A stretch of 64,000 nucleotides of DNA. Origin: Thiobacillus sp. 63-78. GTDB taxonomy: Bacteria > Pseudomonadota > Gammaproteobacteria > Burkholderiales > Thiobacillaceae. The notes under the pieces are model-generated. The model worked only from the letters and a program-made list of their open reading frames with translations, ran no database searches and was not told the DNA's origin. The stretch is from NCBI GenBank assembly GCA_001899765.1, contig MKWM01000040.1, forward strand, positions 1 to 64,000. Direction: 5' to 3'. A program made the translations under genes and the position numbers. This document shows positions 61,254 to 64,000 of the stretch, piece by piece. Numbering within the stretch: the first letter of the stretch is position 1; each line of letters begins with the position of its first letter.

Positions 61254-62143
61254 TGAATCCCGCTTTTGAACACGCCGCTGCCTGCGCCAGCGAGATTCGT
61301 CTGCTTGGCCGGCGCTTCACCGCGAGCGGCGCGCGCGACTCCACGGAAGCCAGGCTCGCGTCGCGGGCCGCTGTGCGGCCGATCGATTACATGCGCTGGG
61401 CCGAATTCGAGGCGATTCTGCGCATGCTCGACCTGCGTCCCGGGCAGCGGGTGCTGGACGTCTCCTCGCCGCAGTGGTTCACGCTGCAACTGGCGGCACG
61501 GCATCCCGACGTTCGGTTCAGCTACGTCAACATCCTGGAAAGCGAGATGGCGCCGTTTCGCGCCATCGCCGGCACACTCGGCCTGCGCAACCTGGAATAC
61601 CGGCTCGCGGACGTGCGCCAGCTTGATTGGCCGTCCGACACCTTCGATGCGGTGATTTCGATTTCCGTACTGGAACACGTTTATCCGGAAGTCGGGGGCG
61701 ATGACGCGGCCTTCGCGGAAATCCGCCGCGTGCTCAAACCGGATGGGAGCCTTCTGTTGACCGTGCCGTGCAAGGACCGGCCCAACGTGGTCTATATGGA
61801 TGGCCCGGTCTATGAGCGGGGCGAGTCCGGAAAGAATTTCTTCGCCCGTGAATACGACATGGCGTCCTTCCATGACCTGGTCAGCCGCACCGGCTTCGTG
61901 GTCGATCGGGAATGGCGGATCGAGGAGCAGTCGGGCCTGTTCGCGGTGGATTTCTGGGAGTGGGCGGAAGGCAGCAGGCAGCGTGTCTGGCCATGGGTCA
62001 TCAGGAACCGCGGCAAAGTGGAAAGACTGTCGCGGCTGCCCGTGGAACAAGTCCTGGCAAAGCGCTACCTGCGCATCAACAGCCAGCCGGACGCACGGCT
62101 CGTCAATGTGGCCGCAAGCCTGAAACCCCGATCGGCGCCATAG
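61253..62143 (+). CDS. SAM-dependent methyltransferase
   Basis: 296 residues; the ATG overlaps the previous stop (TGATG) after AGGAGG. A class I Rossmann methyltransferase: motif I as VLDVSSPQWFTLQLAARHPD (unusual, DVSSPQ instead of a DxGxG loop), LADVRQLDWPSDTFDAVIS, SVLEHV and LKPDGSLLLTVP. The altered glycine-rich loop is odd but the rest is regular. It may methylate a sugar in the polymer. Confidence 0.85.
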   Translation: MNPAFEHAAACASEIRLLGRRFTASGARDSTEARLASRAAVRPIDYMRWAEFEAILRMLDLRPGQRVLDVSSPQWFTLQLAARHPDVRFSYVNILESEMAPFRAIAGTLGLRNLEYRLADVRQLDWPSDTFDAVISISVLEHVYPEVGGDDAAFAEIRRVLKPDGSLLLTVPCKDRPNVVYMDGPVYERGESGKNFFAREYDMASFHDLVSRTGFVVDREWRIEEQSGLFAVDFWEWAEGSRQRVWPWVIRNRGKVERLSRLPVEQVLAKRYLRINSQPDARLVNVAASLKPRSAP

Positions 62144-62157
62144 CTCGTTCTTTTTCC

Positions 62158-62919
62158 ATGTCTTATTTGGTTAGCGTCATCACCGTCAGCTACAACGCCG
62201 CCAAGACCGTGGGCGCGACCCTGGATTCCGTGCGCGCCCAGACCTGGCGACCGCTGGAAAGCGTGGGGGTGGACGGCGGTTCGGATGACGGCACCCGGGA
62301 TATCGTCGCACGCTATGCCGATATTGCCGGTTCGGTCGTTTCCGAGCCGGACCGGGGCATCTACGACGCCATGAACAAGGGTATTGCCCTGGCGCGCGGC
62401 GATATCCTGCATTTTCTCAATGCCGACGACCGCTTCGTCGATGAGCGGGTGATTGCCGATGTGGCGCAGTTGTTTGCCGCAGACCCCGGCCTCGATCTGG
62501 TATATGGCGATGCCGTCTACCTGACGCCGGACGGCCCCTTTCTGCGCAGCTATGGCCGGGTGACCGCGCGCAACCTGATCTACGGCGATTTGTGCCATCA
62601 GGTGGTGTTTGCCCGTAAGCGGGTATTCGACCGCTTCGGCAATTTCAACCTGGATTACCGGATCAACGCGGATTACGACTGGATGCTGCGGGTGTTCCTC
62701 GGCGGCGCCCGGGTCCGTCATCTGCCGCGCCGCATGGTGTACTTCCGCACCGGCGGGCAGCACATGGCCGATGCGGACTTTACCGGGCAGGAGCGGCTGC
62801 GGGTCAGGCTGAGCCATGCGTCGCCGTGGGCCTTGCGGGCCGGCATGCTGGCGTATCGCGCGCGGCGCAAGCTCCGCAGCTTACGGGGTTTTCCCGAGCT
62901 GACGCCCATCCAGTCATGA
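62158..62919 (+). CDS. GT2-family glycosyltransferase
   Basis: 253 residues. A GT-A fold enzyme: SVITVSYNAAKTVGATLDSV at the start, VDGGSDDGTRDIV with donor-binding aspartates, ILHFLNADDRFVDE containing the metal-binding NADD, and NADYDWMLRVFLGG for the acceptor side. It would extend the repeat unit. The ribosome binding site is weak; the gene follows the methyltransferase by 14 bases. Confidence 0.92.
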   Translation: MSYLVSVITVSYNAAKTVGATLDSVRAQTWRPLESVGVDGGSDDGTRDIVARYADIAGSVVSEPDRGIYDAMNKGIALARGDILHFLNADDRFVDERVIADVAQLFAADPGLDLVYGDAVYLTPDGPFLRSYGRVTARNLIYGDLCHQVVFARKRVFDRFGNFNLDYRINADYDWMLRVFLGGARVRHLPRRMVYFRTGGQHMADADFTGQERLRVRLSHASPWALRAGMLAYRARRKLRSLRGFPELTPIQS

Positions 62920-64000
62920 GCCGTCGCGTTGCCGGCTTGATATTGGCCGGACTCATTCTGCTGTGTGCCGCGCCTGCTTTCGCGCAGGACTATTTTGTCG
63001 ATTCCGATCATGGCGATGACGCCTGGAGCGGCAAAGCCCCGCAAGCGGCTGCGGGCGGCGACGGCCCGTGGAAGACGCTCCGCAAGGCCAGCGTGGTAAA
63101 GCTGTTGCCCGGCGACACGCTTGCGCTGCGCTGCGACACCGTCTGGCGCGAGCCGCTTACGCTGATCCGCAGCGGAACCGCGGAACAGCCCATTGTGGTG
63201 CGGGCCTATGGGACGAATTGCGCGGCAGCGCCGATGATCGATGCCGCCATCCCGGTGAACGGCTGGACGCTGCGCCCCGACGGCAATCTGGCGGCCGTGA
63301 TCGACTTCACGCCGGGCGCCGTTTTTCTGAATGGCGACTATCTCGCGCCCGCGCGTTACCCGCGCGATTCCGATCTGCTGGCGGACGGCATGAACCGTTC
63401 CGGCAAGGATTTTTCGGCCATTCCCGATGGGGTGCCGAGGCGTGACCTGGCCCAGGCAACGGTCCATTTGCGAACCGTGGACTGGATGATCGAGGAACGG
63501 CAGCTGGATGAGTCGGCCAATGGCCGGCTTGTGCTGGACCGACCGACCCGGTTCCCGGCAGGCAAGGACGCGCGCTTCTATTTGAGCGGCAAGCCCTGGA
63601 TGCTGACCTATCCGAACGCGTGGGTTTTCGACAACCAGACAGGCGAGTTGCTGTTGCGCCTTGCCGGCGGCGGGGCTGCCCCCGATGTGGAGATTGCGCG
63701 CTTCGACCATGGCCTGCATATCGCCGGCGCGGAACATGTCCGCGTCGACGGCCTGCGTGTTTCGCATAGCCGCCTGGACGGGGTGCGGGTCGTCAACAGC
63801 AAGCATGTCGAACTGTCCGGTCTGGTGGTGGGCGATTCCGGCCGCGATGGCGTGGCGGTCGTGTCGAGCGAAAATGTGAGTGTCGTGCAATCCTCGATCG
63901 AACGCAGTCGCCAGGATGGCCTCTCGGCGGTTCAATCGAAGGGGCTGACAGTTCGGAACAACCGGATTGCGCATAGCGGTGTGGTGGAGCCACCGGCCAA
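62916..64000 (+). CDS. Right-handed beta-helix protein, cut by the window end
   Basis: At least 361 residues, open at the end of the window. The ATG overlaps the stop of the GT2 gene (ATGA). Signal peptide GLILAGLILLCAAPAFA. Opening YFVDSDHGDDAWSGKAP, then GDGPWKTLRKAS and LLPGDTLALRCDTVW, the common start of secreted parallel beta-helix proteins; later turns repeat VRVDGLRVSHSRLDGVRVVNS and VELSGLVVGDSGRDGVAVV. The fold occurs in polysaccharide lyases, hydrolases and epimerases. At the end of an exopolysaccharide operon it is probably a polymer-trimming or -modifying enzyme. Confidence 0.85.
   Translation, partial: MSRRVAGLILAGLILLCAAPAFAQDYFVDSDHGDDAWSGKAPQAAAGGDGPWKTLRKASVVKLLPGDTLALRCDTVWREPLTLIRSGTAEQPIVVRAYGTNCAAAPMIDAAIPVNGWTLRPDGNLAAVIDFTPGAVFLNGDYLAPARYPRDSDLLADGMNRSGKDFSAIPDGVPRRDLAQATVHLRTVDWMIEERQLDESANGRLVLDRPTRFPAGKDARFYLSGKPWMLTYPNAWVFDNQTGELLLRLAGGGAAPDVEIARFDHGLHIAGAEHVRVDGLRVSHSRLDGVRVVNSKHVELSGLVVGDSGRDGVAVVSSENVSVVQSSIERSRQDGLSAVQSKGLTVRNNRIAHSGVVEPPA

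Noticed and set aside
62718..63974. 418-codon minus-strand open frame opposite the beta-helix gene
   Set aside because: The plus-strand frame has a signal peptide, coupled start and beta-helix repeats; the minus frame has no recognisable features.

Overview
The window is high-GC DNA read almost without gaps on both strands. Gene content points to an autotrophic, probably sulfur-oxidising betaproteobacterium (Nitrosomonadales/Thiobacillaceae-like). The evidence is a Calvin-cycle phosphoribulokinase, a long sulfur-type operon, PilS/PilR preceded by a PP0621-type gene, and a complete exosortase B (XrtB)/PEP-CTERM exopolysaccharide locus. The genus is an inference; no rRNA or tRNA gene was found.

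Layout. 0.3-8 kb: housekeeping genes (DUF3330-like, purL, ppc, a coiled-coil membrane protein). 8-11.3 kb: a LolA-like periplasmic protein, an ABC ATPase and an outer-membrane protein, whose likely partner permeases lie apart at 21-23.5 kb. 11.3-20.7 kb, minus strand: TauE/SafE exporter, two small periplasmic proteins, TlpA-type thioredoxin, double-domain rhodanese, a three-subunit type II DMSO-reductase-family molybdoenzyme (Tat-exported catalytic subunit, four-cluster Fe-S subunit, a b-heme domain fused to cytochrome c), then a trans-sulfuration enzyme. A palindromic AT-rich operator and a frameshifted rhodanese remnant sit at its head. 23.7-32.7 kb: hemN, an EamA transporter, phosphoribulokinase, a GGDEF-EAL protein, PilR, PilS. 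33-64 kb: surface polysaccharide and PEP-CTERM genes.

The polysaccharide half holds the initiating phosphotransferase (WcaJ type), EpsD, a CPBP membrane protease, EpsL, EpsE/F/G export and chain-length proteins, exosortase B, EpsI, Gmd and Fcl for GDP-fucose, two sulfotransferases, a ligase/polymerase, a flippase, glycosyltransferases, a methyltransferase and a beta-helix protein cut by the window end. Four sigma-54-type -24/-12 sites lie before both PEP-CTERM genes, wcaJ and epsE, suggesting one regulon.

Three accessory patterns stand out. (1) Hairpin elements built of CAAGTTN heptads occur between epsD and the protease, in frame inside gmd, and around a four-helix-bundle (23S intervening-sequence-type) gene between gmd and fcl. 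(2) The 3' end of wcaJ is repeated as decayed fragments alternating with a VapBC pair, a nucleotidyltransferase and a RelBE-type pair. (3) The molybdoenzyme/rhodanese/thioredoxin/TauE operon matches no characterised pathway that I recognise.
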